Translations under genes and position numbers: made by a program
Shown: positions 43,444-52,100 of the stretch, piece by piece
How the letters are laid out: every line of letters starts with the position of its first letter
Numbering within the stretch: position 1 is the stretch's first letter
NCBI RefSeq assembly: GCF_003626655.1
Contig: NZ_RBAN01000004.1
Location: forward strand, 62,001 to 126,000
Direction: 5' to 3'
From: Micromonospora costi
Lineage (GTDB): Bacteria > Actinomycetota > Actinomycetes > Mycobacteriales > Micromonosporaceae
Length of the DNA: 64,000 bases
Notes under the pieces: generated by a model
Seen by the model: only the letters and a program-made list of their open reading frames with translations
Told to the model about the DNA's origin: nothing
Databases searched by the model: none

Positions 43444-46400
43444 GCCCGGTCCTCCAGGTCGCCCTCGCTCGTCAGGTACGTCTCGCGCAGCCGGTCCAGC
43501 GTGGTCGGGTCCGGTTCGGCCCACAGCCCGCGGTCGGCGGCCTCCAGCAGCCGCTCGGTGATGCCGCGCAGCGCCCACGGGTTCGACTCGGCGAGGAAGT
43601 CCCGGGTGGTGGGGTCGAAGACGTACGCGGCGGCCAGCTGCTCGTACATCCAGTCGTCGACGACGCCCGCGGTGGCGTCGTAGCCGAACAGGTAGTCCAC
43701 GGTGGCCGCCAGTTCGAACGCGCCCTTGTAGCCGTGGCGGCGCATCGCGGCGATCCACTTCGGGTTCACCACGCGGGCCCGGAACACGCGCCGCGTCTCC
43801 TCGCCGAGCGTGCGAGTGCGTACGTCGTGCGGCATCGCGGAGTCACCCACGTACGCGGTCGGCGCCGCCCCGGTGAGGTGGCGGACCATCGCCACCATCC
43901 CGCCGTGGTACTGGAAGTAGTCGTCGGAGTCGACGATGTCGTGCTCGCGGGTGTCCTGGTTCTTCACCGCCACGGCGATTCGGGCGAAGGAGCGTTCCAT
44001 GTCGACGCGCGCCTCACGCCCGTCCAGCCCGCGGCCGTAGGCGTACCCGCCCCAGACCGCGTACACCTCGGCCAGGTCGGCGTCGCTGCGCCAGTTCCGC
44101 GCGTCGATGAGCGGCAGCAGGCCCGCGCCGTACGCCCCCGGTTTCGAGCCGAAGATGCGGGCGGTGGCGCGCCGCTCGTCGCCGTGCTCGGCCACGTCGG
44201 CGGTCACGTGCGCGCGGACGTAGTTGCGCTCGTGCGGCTCGTCGAGGGCGGCCACCTGCCGGACCGCGTCGTCGAGCAGGGCCACGACGTGCGGGAACGC
44301 GTCCCGGAAGAAGCCGGAGATGCGGACGGTGACGTCGACGCGGGGCCGGCCCAGCTCGGCGAGCGGCACCACCTCCACACCGGTGACCCGGCGGGACCGG
44401 TCGTCCCACGTGGGCCGGCAGCCGAGCAGCGCGAGGATCTCGGCGATGTCGTCGCCCTGGGTCCGCATGGCGCTGGTGCCCCAGACGGTGAGGCCCACCG
44501 AGCGGGGGTACGCGCCGGTGTCTGCGAGGTGCCGGGCCAGCAGCGAGTCGGCGAGGGCCACGCCCACGTCCCACGCGTTGCGGCTGGGGATCGCCTTCGG
44601 GTCGACGGAGTAGAAGTTGCGGCCCGTGGGCAGCACGTTGACCAGGCCCCGGGTGGGCGAGCCGGACGGACCGGGCGGCACGAACCGGCCGTCCAGTGCG
44701 GCCAGCGTGTGCGCCAGCTCGTCGGTGGTGCCCGCGAGCCGGGGCACCAGCTCGGTGGCGGCGAACCGGAGCACCGCGGCGGCGTCCGGGTCGTCCCGGC
44801 CGGTCACCTCGGCGACCACCGCGTCGACGTGGTCGGCGTCCCAGTCGACGGTCTCCATGCCCACGACCAGCCGCCGGGCCAGGGCTTCGATGAGGTCGAC
44901 CGCGTCGGCGGCGGTCACCGCCGGGCCGTCGACGGCGTCGGTCAGCTCCGCGGGTACGGCCAGCCGCTCGCCGGGCGTGGCGAGCAACGCCGCCTCGTCC
45001 AGCCCATAACCGGCGGCCAGTGACTGCCGCAGGCCCGGCAGGGCGCGGCTGCCGCCCCACACCTGCGGGGCGCGCAGCACGGCGAGGACCAGGTTGACCC
45101 GCGCCTCCCCGGTGGGGGCGGCGGCGAGCACGTGCAGGCCGTCGCGGATCTGCACGTCCTTGACCTCGCAGAGGTACCCGTCGAGGTGGAGCACGAAGTC
45201 GTCGAAGTCATCATCGGCGGGCATCTGCTCGGTGTGCAGGTCGTGGTGCAGCTGGGCGGCGCGGACGAGGTCCCAGATCTGCGCCCGCACGGTCGGCACC
45301 TTGGCCGGGTCGAGGGCCTGCACGGTGGCGTACTCGTCGAGCAGCTGCTCCAGCTTGGCCAGCTCGCCGTACGTCTCGGCGCGCGCCATGGGCGGCACCA
45401 GGTGGTCGACCACCACGGCGTGCGCGCGGCGTTTGGCCTGGGTGCCCTCACCGGGGTCGTTGACGATGAACGGGTAGACCAGCGGCAGGTCGCCGAGGAC
45501 GGCGTCCGGGGCGCAGTCGGCGGCGAGCCCGAGGCCCTTGCCGGGCAGCCACTCCAGGGTGCCGTGCTTGCCGAGGTGCACCACGGCGTCGGCGCCGAAG
45601 CCGCCGTCGGCGGGCCGCGCGGCGAGCCACCGGTACGCGGCGAGGTAGTGGTGGCTGGGCGGCAGGTCGGGGTCGTGGTAGATCGCGATGGGGTTCTCGC
45701 CGAAGCCGCGCGGCGGCTGGATGAGCAGCACCACGTTGCCGAAGCGCAACCCGGCCAGCACGATGTCCCCGCCGTCGGTGTAGAGCTCGCCGGGCGGCTC
45801 GCCCCAGTGCGCCCGGATCCGCTCGCGCAGCTCTGCCGGGATGTCGGCGAACCAGCGCCGGTAGACCTCGCCGGGCACCCGCGCCTCGGCGGCGGCGAGC
45901 TGTTCCGGGGTGAGCCACTCGACGTCGTGCCCGCCGGCGGCGATCAGCGCGTGGATCAGCGCGTCCCCGTCGTCGGGCGGCGGCGCGTCGCCCAGGTCGT
46001 AACCCGCTTCGGCGAGCGCGCCGAGCAGCCGCACCGCCGAGGCGGGTGTGTCCAGGCCCACCGCGTTGCCGACGCGGGAGTGCTTCGTCGGGTAGGAGCT
46101 CAGCACCACGGCCAGCCGCTTGTCCGCGTTCGGCAGCCGCCGCAGCCGGGCCTGCCGCACCGCGATGCCGGCCACGCGGGCCGCGCGTTCGGCGTCGGCC
46201 ACGTAGACGGACAGGCCGTCGGCGTCGATCCGCTTGAACGAGAACGGCACCGTGATGATCCGCCCGTCGAACTCCGGCACGGCCACCTGCATGGCGGCGT
46301 CCAACGGGGTCAGTCCGGCGTCCGAGCCGGCCCACTGCTCGCGCGTGCTGGTCAGCAGGAGCGCCTGGACCACCGGTACGTCGAGCGTGGCGAGCGCGCC

Positions 46401-47108
46401 GACGTCCCAGGCGTCCTCGTCGCCGCCCGCGGAGGCGTCCGCGGGCACCGTGCCGCCGGCGGCGAGCACGGTGACCAGCAGCGCGTCGCAGCGGGCGATG
46501 AGTTCCATCGGGCCGCTGCCGGCGGTCAGCCCGCGCAGCGAGCCGCAGTAGACCGGCAGGGCGTTCGCGCCGGCCGCCTCGACGGCGTCGGCGAGCGTGT
46601 CGACGAAGGCGGTGTTGCCGGCCAGGGCGTGCGCCCGGTAGAAGACGATCCCGACCGTGGGCCGGTCGGGGTCGGCGGCCCGGTCGCCGTGCACACCGTA
46701 CGTCGGCGTCGGGGCGGGCGGCGCGAAGCCCTCGCCGGTGAGCAGGACCGTGTCGGAGAGGAACCCGGCCAGCTGGGCGAGGTTCTCCGGGCCGCCCTCC
46801 ACCAGGTACGCGAGCGCCTGGGTGGCCACCCCGGCCGGCACGGTCGACGCGGCCATCAGCCCCGCGTCCGGCGCCGACTCGCCGCTCAGCACGACCGTCG
46901 GCACGCCGGAGGCGAGCACCGCGGCCAGGCCGTCCGGCCACGCCGGACGACCACCGAGCAGCCGTACGACGGCGAGGTCGACGCCGTCGAGCAGTGCGGG
47001 CACGGCATCGGCGTCGAGCCGCGCCGGGTTGGCCAGCCGGTAGTCGGCGCCGCTGGCCCGGGCGGCCAGGAGGTCGGTGTCGGACGTGGACAGAAGCAGG
47101 GTGCGCAC
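43440..47108 (-). CDS. cobN: Cobaltochelatase large subunit CobN
   Basis: 1222 residues, full length for the aerobic pathway enzyme. It binds hydrogenobyrinate a,c-diamide and inserts cobalt with ATP from the ChlID partner. Family blocks: YRAHALAGNTAFVDTLADAV near residue 160, VVLSSYPTKHSRVGNAVGLD near 340, LGKHGTLEWLPGKG near 525, PTGRNFYSVDPKAIPSRNAW near 840, and AMRTQGDDIAEILALLG. GTG start at 47108 with GGAG eight bases upstream. Ends in ATGA overlap with chlID. Transcription is controlled by the upstream cobalamin riboswitch. Confidence 0.95.
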   Translation of the reverse strand: MRTLLLSTSDTDLLAARASGADYRLANPARLDADAVPALLDGVDLAVVRLLGGRPAWPDGLAAVLASGVPTVVLSGESAPDAGLMAASTVPAGVATQALAYLVEGGPENLAQLAGFLSDTVLLTGEGFAPPAPTPTYGVHGDRAADPDRPTVGIVFYRAHALAGNTAFVDTLADAVEAAGANALPVYCGSLRGLTAGSGPMELIARCDALLVTVLAAGGTVPADASAGGDEDAWDVGALATLDVPVVQALLLTSTREQWAGSDAGLTPLDAAMQVAVPEFDGRIITVPFSFKRIDADGLSVYVADAERAARVAGIAVRQARLRRLPNADKRLAVVLSSYPTKHSRVGNAVGLDTPASAVRLLGALAEAGYDLGDAPPPDDGDALIHALIAAGGHDVEWLTPEQLAAAEARVPGEVYRRWFADIPAELRERIRAHWGEPPGELYTDGGDIVLAGLRFGNVVLLIQPPRGFGENPIAIYHDPDLPPSHHYLAAYRWLAARPADGGFGADAVVHLGKHGTLEWLPGKGLGLAADCAPDAVLGDLPLVYPFIVNDPGEGTQAKRRAHAVVVDHLVPPMARAETYGELAKLEQLLDEYATVQALDPAKVPTVRAQIWDLVRAAQLHHDLHTEQMPADDDFDDFVLHLDGYLCEVKDVQIRDGLHVLAAAPTGEARVNLVLAVLRAPQVWGGSRALPGLRQSLAAGYGLDEAALLATPGERLAVPAELTDAVDGPAVTAADAVDLIEALARRLVVGMETVDWDADHVDAVVAEVTGRDDPDAAAVLRFAATELVPRLAGTTDELAHTLAALDGRFVPPGPSGSPTRGLVNVLPTGRNFYSVDPKAIPSRNAWDVGVALADSLLARHLADTGAYPRSVGLTVWGTSAMRTQGDDIAEILALLGCRPTWDDRSRRVTGVEVVPLAELGRPRVDVTVRISGFFRDAFPHVVALLDDAVRQVAALDEPHERNYVRAHVTADVAEHGDERRATARIFGSKPGAYGAGLLPLIDARNWRSDADLAEVYAVWGGYAYGRGLDGREARVDMERSFARIAVAVKNQDTREHDIVDSDDYFQYHGGMVAMVRHLTGAAPTAYVGDSAMPHDVRTRTLGEETRRVFRARVVNPKWIAAMRRHGYKGAFELAATVDYLFGYDATAGVVDDWMYEQLAAAYVFDPTTRDFLAESNPWALRGITERLLEAADRGLWAEPDPTTLDRLRETYLTSEGDLEDRA

Positions 47109-47251
47109 GGGGTGGCTCCGGGAGGTGACGACCGGGCCGCCGCTACGGGAGACCGGTCGGAGGGAGGGGGTTCAGCGGGACGCTGCTCCGGCTCGGCGCG
47201 GCGGCGAGGTCGGGCCGCGGGCCGGCCGGGACGCGTCGGGGCGGCGTACGG

Positions 47252-47395
47252 TCAGCGGGAGGCGCGGCCGGGCGCGACGGCGCCGCCGGGCGGGGTGTGT
47301 CCCGGCGGCACGACGGCAGGGGTGACGGCGCGGCGGCGCCGGGATGCGGGTCGGCCGCGGCGATCGCCGGCGGCACGGTGGACGCGGTGCGTCAT
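47252..47395 (-). CDS. Short Arg/Pro-rich ORF after the riboswitch
   Basis: 47 codons starting ATG at 47395 behind a strong RBS (GAGGAGGACCCG), beginning MTHRVHRAAGDRRGRPASRR. It lies between the cobalamin riboswitch and cobN, 143 bases before cobN. Composition is Arg/Pro-rich without recognisable domain; it is not the His-rich CbtB protein often found in this position. It could be a leader peptide or the decoy translation unit through which the riboswitch acts. Confidence 0.4.
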   Translation of the reverse strand: MTHRVHRAAGDRRGRPASRRRRAVTPAVVPPGHTPPGGAVAPGRASR

Positions 47396-47424
47396 CGGGT
47401 CCTCCTCGGGTGTCCACGCCCTGG

Positions 47425-47600
47425 GGTACGTCCCGACGGCCGAAGTATCCTGGCTCCCGGATCGACGCTCACCCCCGGCCTTCCAACCGTGCACGCACGG
47501 CCGTGACTCACGAGGGGGGATCGCTCCCCGGTGACAGTGGCGGGACCGCGCCGGAATCGCACCGGCTTCCTTCACTGCCGTCAGGCCGCGAATGCTGCCA
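47425..47600 (-). ncRNA. Cobalamin (B12) riboswitch
   Basis: On the minus strand: GGAAGCCGGTGCGATTCCGG followed by CGCGGTCCCGCCACTG (47570 down to 47535), the conserved J3/4-P5-P6 core. The B12 box follows as GGGAGCCAGGATACT (47458-47444), close to the consensus GAGCCAGGAGACC. Between them the CCGGGGA...GAGTCACGG segment fits P7-P8. The region leads into the cobN operon, so high cobalamin should shut off cobN-chlID-cobO-cobB. Outer ends are approximate. Confidence 0.9.
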
Positions 47601-47664
47601 CACCCGTCCCGGCCGGTCAACGCCGCCCCCGGGCCGGCTCCGACCGCCAATTCCATCCAAGTAC

Positions 47665-47676
47665 CTCGATATCGAG
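47665..47676. promoter_or_regulatory. Perfect 12-bp palindrome CTCGATATCGAG
   Basis: CTCGATATCGAG, 69 bases upstream of the MBL gene and near the presumed start of the riboswitch transcript on the other strand. It may be an operator for either direction; no dedicated regulator gene is adjacent. It and the riboswitch, the short ORF and the cobN leader account for the 636-bp gap 47109-47744. Confidence 0.4.
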
Positions 47677-47744
47677 CCCGCGGCTAGGATCAACCGTCGA
47701 CGGGAAGCGTCCACGGTCGATCCAGGGGGTTCGCCATCATCGGC

Positions 47745-48452
47745 ATGCGGTTCCACCATCTCGCCGGGCGGGTGTGGCTCTGCCCCGGCGACCCCGACCC
47801 GGCCGCCGTGCAGGCGAGCGTGGCGCTGGTGGTCGACGAACGCGGCAGCGTGCTGGTCGACGCGGGGCAGAGCCCGGCGCACGCCCGCGAGATCCGCGCG
47901 GCGCTGCGCGAGGCGGGGCTGCCCGAGCCGCGCTGGCTCGTGTACACCCACCACCACTGGGACCACGTGTGGGGCGCCTGCGCCTGGCCCGAGGTGGAGA
48001 TCGTCGGGCACGTGACCGGCGCGGAGCTGCTGCGGGCGGAGGCCGCCCGGCCGTGGAGCCATCGCTACCTGCGCGAACAGGTCCGGGCCAACCCGCGCCT
48101 CGCCCCGAGTTTCCGGGCGCGCGCGTTCGCCGTGGACTCGTGGGACGGTTTCGCGGTGCTGCCGCCGACGCGGACGTTCACCGACTCCGACGAACTGCCG
48201 GTCGGCGTGCTCCTGCGCCACGTCGGCGGCCGGCACGCGCCGGACTCGACCGTGGTGCTGGTGCCCGACTCCGGCGTGATGCTGCTCGGGGACAGCTTCT
48301 ACCCGCCGCCCGCGCACCTGCGCGAGCCGGACGACGTCCCGGACCTCGCGCTGGTCCGCCGGCTGCTCGACGACGACTACGAGTGGTACGTCTCCAGCCA
48401 CGCGGAACCGATGACCCTCGCGCAGGCCCGGGCGGAGGTCGGCGCCGGCTGA
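47745..48452 (+). CDS. MBL-fold metallo-hydrolase
   Basis: 235 residues. Metal motif THHHWDH (residues ~68-74), second His in GRHAPDSTV, Asp in LLGDSFYPP, last His in SSHAEP. It resembles glyoxalase II/lactonase-like MBL proteins of unknown substrate. No Shine-Dalgarno at a normal distance: AGGGGG lies 15 bases before the ATG, and no alternative in-frame start exists nearby. Divergent from the cobalamin operon. Confidence 0.85.
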   Translation: MRFHHLAGRVWLCPGDPDPAAVQASVALVVDERGSVLVDAGQSPAHAREIRAALREAGLPEPRWLVYTHHHWDHVWGACAWPEVEIVGHVTGAELLRAEAARPWSHRYLREQVRANPRLAPSFRARAFAVDSWDGFAVLPPTRTFTDSDELPVGVLLRHVGGRHAPDSTVVLVPDSGVMLLGDSFYPPPAHLREPDDVPDLALVRRLLDDDYEWYVSSHAEPMTLAQARAEVGAG

Positions 48453-48482
48453 CCGCGGCCGGCCGACGTCCGAGTGCGCGGG

Positions 48483-48818
48483 TCAGCGGGCCCGGCGCTC
48501 CGGGTGGGCCCGGTTCCAGGCGCGCATCCGCTCCGGGTAGCCGGTGCGGGCCGCCTCGTACAGCGGGACGGCGTGCCGCCGCGCGATGGCCGCCGCCGCG
48601 CGGGGCGAGCCGGTGCGGCGGCGGATCCACTCCCCGTCGTACGCGACCGCCACCACGGTCGTGTCGGTCGCGGTCGTCTCCGGTTCCAGGTAGAACTCGA
48701 CGCCCCGACGGCTGGCGACGAACGCCTCCAGCGCGGCGAGGTCGTCCCGGGTCGCCTCCCGGTCGAGCTTTGTCGGGGTCCCGTCGCCTGCCCGGGACCG
48801 CCGGTTGAACCAGCCCAT
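48483..48818 (-). CDS. Conserved hypothetical protein (~111 aa)
   Basis: 111 residues beginning MGWFNRRSRAGDGTPTKLDR. A central beta region EFYLEPETTATDTTVVAVAYDGEWIRRRTGSP suggests a small alpha/beta domain that senses or binds through DGEW. Ends with an Arg-rich helix. No signal peptide. ATG with GAGAGGAG upstream. Function unknown. Confidence 0.65.
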   Translation of the reverse strand: MGWFNRRSRAGDGTPTKLDREATRDDLAALEAFVASRRGVEFYLEPETTATDTTVVAVAYDGEWIRRRTGSPRAAAAIARRHAVPLYEAARTGYPERMRAWNRAHPERRAR

Positions 48819-48929
48819 GCCCGGCTCCTCTCCCTCGGCGTCCCTCCAGTGCAGCACCGTTACCTGACAACAGGCTGCGAGCTGGATGGGAGGGCGCTGA
48901 CCGCCGGCGCCCGGGGATAGGGTCGTGCG

Positions 48930-49619
48930 GTGCCCGGTGAGCGCGAGGCGGCGGCGCGGAACAACGCCGAGTGGTGTGAGATCGTCTGCGCGAGTCACGG
49001 CCTGCCCGGCCGCACCGACGCCGACGCCTGGTCGGTGCCACACCGCTCCCCGCGCTGGTATCCCGACGCCGTGACCCTGCGACCCGGCGTCGCCGCGGAG
49101 GCGCTGCTGCGCCGGATCGACGCGGGCCCGGGCGCGTCGGTCAAGGACAGCTTCGCCGACCTCGACCTCCGCCCGTACGGCTTCCGGGTGCTCTTCGCCG
49201 CCGAGTGGATCCATCGCCCGGCCGGCCCGCCGCCCGCGGACCGCCCGGCGGCCGTGCCCGGGCCGTCGCTGACGCCGGTGACCGCGCCCGACGGGCTGGC
49301 CGCCTGGGCGGCGGCCCACGGCGGGGCCGAACTGTTCCGCCCGGCGCTGCTGGCCGACCCGCGGGTGACCGTGCTCGCCCGGTACGCCGACGACGGCGCC
49401 GTGGCCGGTGGCGCGGTGCTCAACCGCGGGGGCGGGCCGGTGACCGGCGTCTCCAACGTGTTCGCCACCGGCGGCGACGCGACGGGTCTCTGGGCGGCTG
49501 TCTGCGCCGCCGCGGGCGGGGCCGCGCTGGTGGGCTACGAGTCGGGCGACGACCTCGTGCCGGCGCTGCGGGCCGGCTTCGCCGCCGCGGGGCCGTTGCG
49601 GGTCTGGGTACGCGACTGA
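48930..49619 (+). CDS. GNAT-like/hypothetical protein
   Basis: 229 residues. N-terminal half RNNAEWCEIVCASHGLPGR...WSVPHRSPRWYPDAVTL, C-terminal half with GAVAGGAVLNRGGGPVTGVSNVF and ALVGYESGDDLVPALRAGF, an arrangement like the acetyl-CoA site of degenerate GNAT proteins. No clear acetyl-CoA motif, so the enzyme class is tentative. The GTG start has TAGGGT (48918-48923) six bases upstream and no RBS, indicating leaderless expression. Confidence 0.6.
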   Translation: MPGEREAAARNNAEWCEIVCASHGLPGRTDADAWSVPHRSPRWYPDAVTLRPGVAAEALLRRIDAGPGASVKDSFADLDLRPYGFRVLFAAEWIHRPAGPPPADRPAAVPGPSLTPVTAPDGLAAWAAAHGGAELFRPALLADPRVTVLARYADDGAVAGGAVLNRGGGPVTGVSNVFATGGDATGLWAAVCAAAGGAALVGYESGDDLVPALRAGFAAAGPLRVWVRD

Positions 49620-49710
49620 CGCCCCCTCGCCCGCTGCCGGCCCGGTCCGGCGCCGCCGCGCCCGGGCTGGTGTCGTGATGAGCGGGAGTACCCCCGTGCC
49701 CGCGCCGGCT

Positions 49711-50607
49711 TCACCCGAGCCGGGCCAGATCCTCGGGCGTGAGCCGCAGCGCCCCGGCGGCGACGTTCGCCACCAGGTGCTCCGGGTCGCCGGTGCCGGG
49801 AATGGCGAGCACGTGCGGGCCCTGGTGCAGGGTCCACGCCAGCCGCACCTGGTGGGTGGTGGCCCCATGGTCGCGGGCCACGGCCTGCACCGCCGCGTTC
49901 TCCTCGCCGGCCGCACCCGCCTCCCGGCGCGTGCCGGCCAGCGCGAAGAACGGCACGTACGCGATCGCCCGTTCGCCGCACAGCCGGACGAAACCGTCAT
50001 CCTCCCGGTACGCGTCGACGCCGTACGCGTTCTGCACGCACACGACCGGGGCGATGTCGCGGACCTCGTCGAGGTGTTCGGGGCGGGCGTTGGCGAGCCC
50101 GAGGTGCCGGATGACGCCGGCGTCGCGCAACTCGGCCAGGGCCCCGAAGCGGTCGACCAGCGGCACCGGGTTGGGGCGGCGGTAGAGCCGCAGGTTCACG
50201 AGGTCGAGGTGGTCGCGGCCGAGCCGGCGCAGGTTCTCCTCGACCTGGGCGCGCAGCTGCGCCGGGGTCTGCGCCTCGCTGAAGCCGCGGTCCGGGTCGT
50301 ACCCGGGGCCGACCTTGGTGGCGATCAGCAGATCCTCGGGGTACGGGGCGAGGGCCGCGCGGATCAGCTCGGTGGCGTACCGGGCCGGTCCCGTGCCGAC
50401 CTGCAGCGTGCCGCCCGGCGAGACGTAGAAGGCGGCGGTGTCGACGTGGTTCACGCCCAGCTCCACCGCGCGGCGCAGGACGGCGACGGCCCGGTCCCGG
50501 TCCGGGTGGGCGGTGATCCGCATGGAGCCGAAGCCCATCCGGTTGACGGTGCGGTCCCCAAGGGTCCAGGTGCCCGCGGCGGCCGCGGTGATCTCGTCGG
50601 TAGGCAT
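49711..50607 (-). CDS. Aldo/keto reductase
   Basis: 298 residues, (beta/alpha)8 barrel. Catalytic Asp and Tyr in HVDTAAFYV, Lys in IATKVGPGYD; the His position reads LVNLRLYRR, lacking the usual His as in the other aldo/keto reductase of this window (28883). C-terminal cofactor site LAIPGTGDPEHLVANVAAGAL. The overall similarity suggests paralogues. Substrate unknown. Confidence 0.87.
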   Translation of the reverse strand: MPTDEITAAAAGTWTLGDRTVNRMGFGSMRITAHPDRDRAVAVLRRAVELGVNHVDTAAFYVSPGGTLQVGTGPARYATELIRAALAPYPEDLLIATKVGPGYDPDRGFSEAQTPAQLRAQVEENLRRLGRDHLDLVNLRLYRRPNPVPLVDRFGALAELRDAGVIRHLGLANARPEHLDEVRDIAPVVCVQNAYGVDAYREDDGFVRLCGERAIAYVPFFALAGTRREAGAAGEENAAVQAVARDHGATTHQVRLAWTLHQGPHVLAIPGTGDPEHLVANVAAGALRLTPEDLARLG

Positions 50608-50707
50608 CCGGCGACCCTAGCCAGCGGTGGACGGCAGCGCAGTCGGCCGCGCACCCGATACCGCCGGAGGCCGGCAGCGGCTAGCTTTGATGGTGGACGC
50701 GTCGGGC

Positions 50708-52000
50708 TCAGGCCCGCTCGGCGGGGCGGGGCGGACGCATCACCGGCACCAGCGCGAGCGTCGGCACCAGCAGCAGCGGCACCACGAGCAGCGCCTGGAG
50801 GGTGCCCACCCGGTCGCCCAGCATGCCGAGCAGGGGCGGGCCGCCGAGGAACGCGGTGTAGCCGATCACAGCCACCACGCTCACCCGTACCGGGGCCTTG
50901 TCCTCCTCGTCGGCGGCGGCGCTCATGCCCACCGGGAAGCCCAGCGACGCGCCGATGCCCCAGAGCGCGACCCCGACGATGGCCACCGGGCCCGAGCCGG
51001 CCAGGACCGCCAGGGCGGCGCCGGCGGCCGCGAGCACGATCGTCGCGGCCAGCACCCGCACCCGGCCCCACCGGTCCAGGGCGATCGTGCCGGCGGTACG
51101 GCCGAGCGTCATGCCCACCACGAAGACACCGAACACCGCCGCACCGGCCGCCTCGCTGAGATCGTGACCGTCGACGAAGGCGACCGCCAGCCAGTCGTTG
51201 GCGCTGCCCTCGGTGAACGCCATGACCAGCACCAGCAGGCCGATCAGGAGGGTGCGCGGCTCCCGCCAGGCGGCCAGCAGTGCCCGCCGCCGGCCGGCCG
51301 CCCCACCCTGCTCCGGCCCGTCCGACCCGTTCGCCGGCAGCGGCAGGAAGAGCCGCGCGCCGAGCAGCGTGCCGGCCAGGACCACGACCGCGACGGCGGT
51401 CAGGTGCGTGCCCATCGGAACGTCGAGGCGGGCGGCGCCCGCGCCGAGCCCGGCCCCGGCCACCGAGCCGAGGCTCCAGGCGGCATGGAAGCGGGGCATG
51501 ATCGTACGTCCGAGCCGCCGTTCGACCGCCGCGCCCTCGACGTTCATCGCCACGTCGCAGGTGCCCGAGCCGTAGCCGAAGGCGAACAGGCCGGCGGCGA
51601 CCCCGACCACCGAGCCGCTGAGGCCGGCGGCCAGCCCGGCGCCGGTGACGCCCAGGGCCACGACCACCGTGGAGAGCGCGACCGTGCGGGCGGCTCCGAG
51701 GCGCTGGCTGACCAGGCCGGCCGTGGGCATGGCGAGCAGGGCGCCGGCCGACATGGCGAGCAGGAGCAGCCCCAGCCGTCCGGCGCTGAGGCCCAGGGCC
51801 TCGCGGGCCGCGGGCACCCGGGAGAACCAGGTGGCCACGGCGAGCCCGTTGAGGGTGAACACGAGAGCCACCCCGTTCCGGGCGACCCGCACGACCCTCG
51901 GGGCGGCCGTTGTGGTCGCCGGGTCGACGGGGGACGCGGTAGCGGCACTCACGGGGATCTCTGCCCTTCCTCGGGTCGACGTCTCGGCTCGATCGGACAC
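50708..52000 (-). CDS. MFS transporter (YbjJ-like)
   Basis: 430 residues, 12 membrane helices after a ~35-residue polar N-terminus. Helix 1 has GVALVFTLNGLAVATWFSRVPAAREALGLSAG and helix 4-5 GYGSGTCDVAMNVEGAAVERRLGR, both typical of the YbjJ/FucP-like branch. The GTG at 52000 directly abuts the LacI-type operator and lacks an RBS; GTG 51952, 16 codons later, is a credible alternative start. Divergent from the LacI regulator, which is its probable repressor. Confidence 0.85.
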   Translation of the reverse strand: MSDRAETSTRGRAEIPVSAATASPVDPATTTAAPRVVRVARNGVALVFTLNGLAVATWFSRVPAAREALGLSAGRLGLLLLAMSAGALLAMPTAGLVSQRLGAARTVALSTVVVALGVTGAGLAAGLSGSVVGVAAGLFAFGYGSGTCDVAMNVEGAAVERRLGRTIMPRFHAAWSLGSVAGAGLGAGAARLDVPMGTHLTAVAVVVLAGTLLGARLFLPLPANGSDGPEQGGAAGRRRALLAAWREPRTLLIGLLVLVMAFTEGSANDWLAVAFVDGHDLSEAAGAAVFGVFVVGMTLGRTAGTIALDRWGRVRVLAATIVLAAAGAALAVLAGSGPVAIVGVALWGIGASLGFPVGMSAAADEEDKAPVRVSVVAVIGYTAFLGGPPLLGMLGDRVGTLQALLVVPLLLVPTLALVPVMRPPRPAERA

Positions 52001-52001
52001 C

Positions 52002-52015
52002 TGGGAACGCTCTCA
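52002..52015. promoter_or_regulatory. LacI-type operator
   Basis: TGGGAACGCTCTCA, two substitutions from TGGGAGCGCTCCCA, the usual actinobacterial LacI-family site with the central CG. It sits in the intergenic region between the divergent MFS and LacI genes, directly at the MFS 5' end. Confidence 0.75.
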
Positions 52016-52100
52016 CGACAAGCCGGCTCCGACCGTACCGCTCGTCACACCCACGAGGGATGATGCGGTGAACGTACGACCACCACCGCCGGAGGACGTC

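Noticed and set aside
47252..47395. CbtB cobalt transporter subunit after the riboswitch
   Set aside because: CbtB is a His-rich single-pass membrane protein; this ORF is Arg/Pro-rich with no hydrophobic segment.
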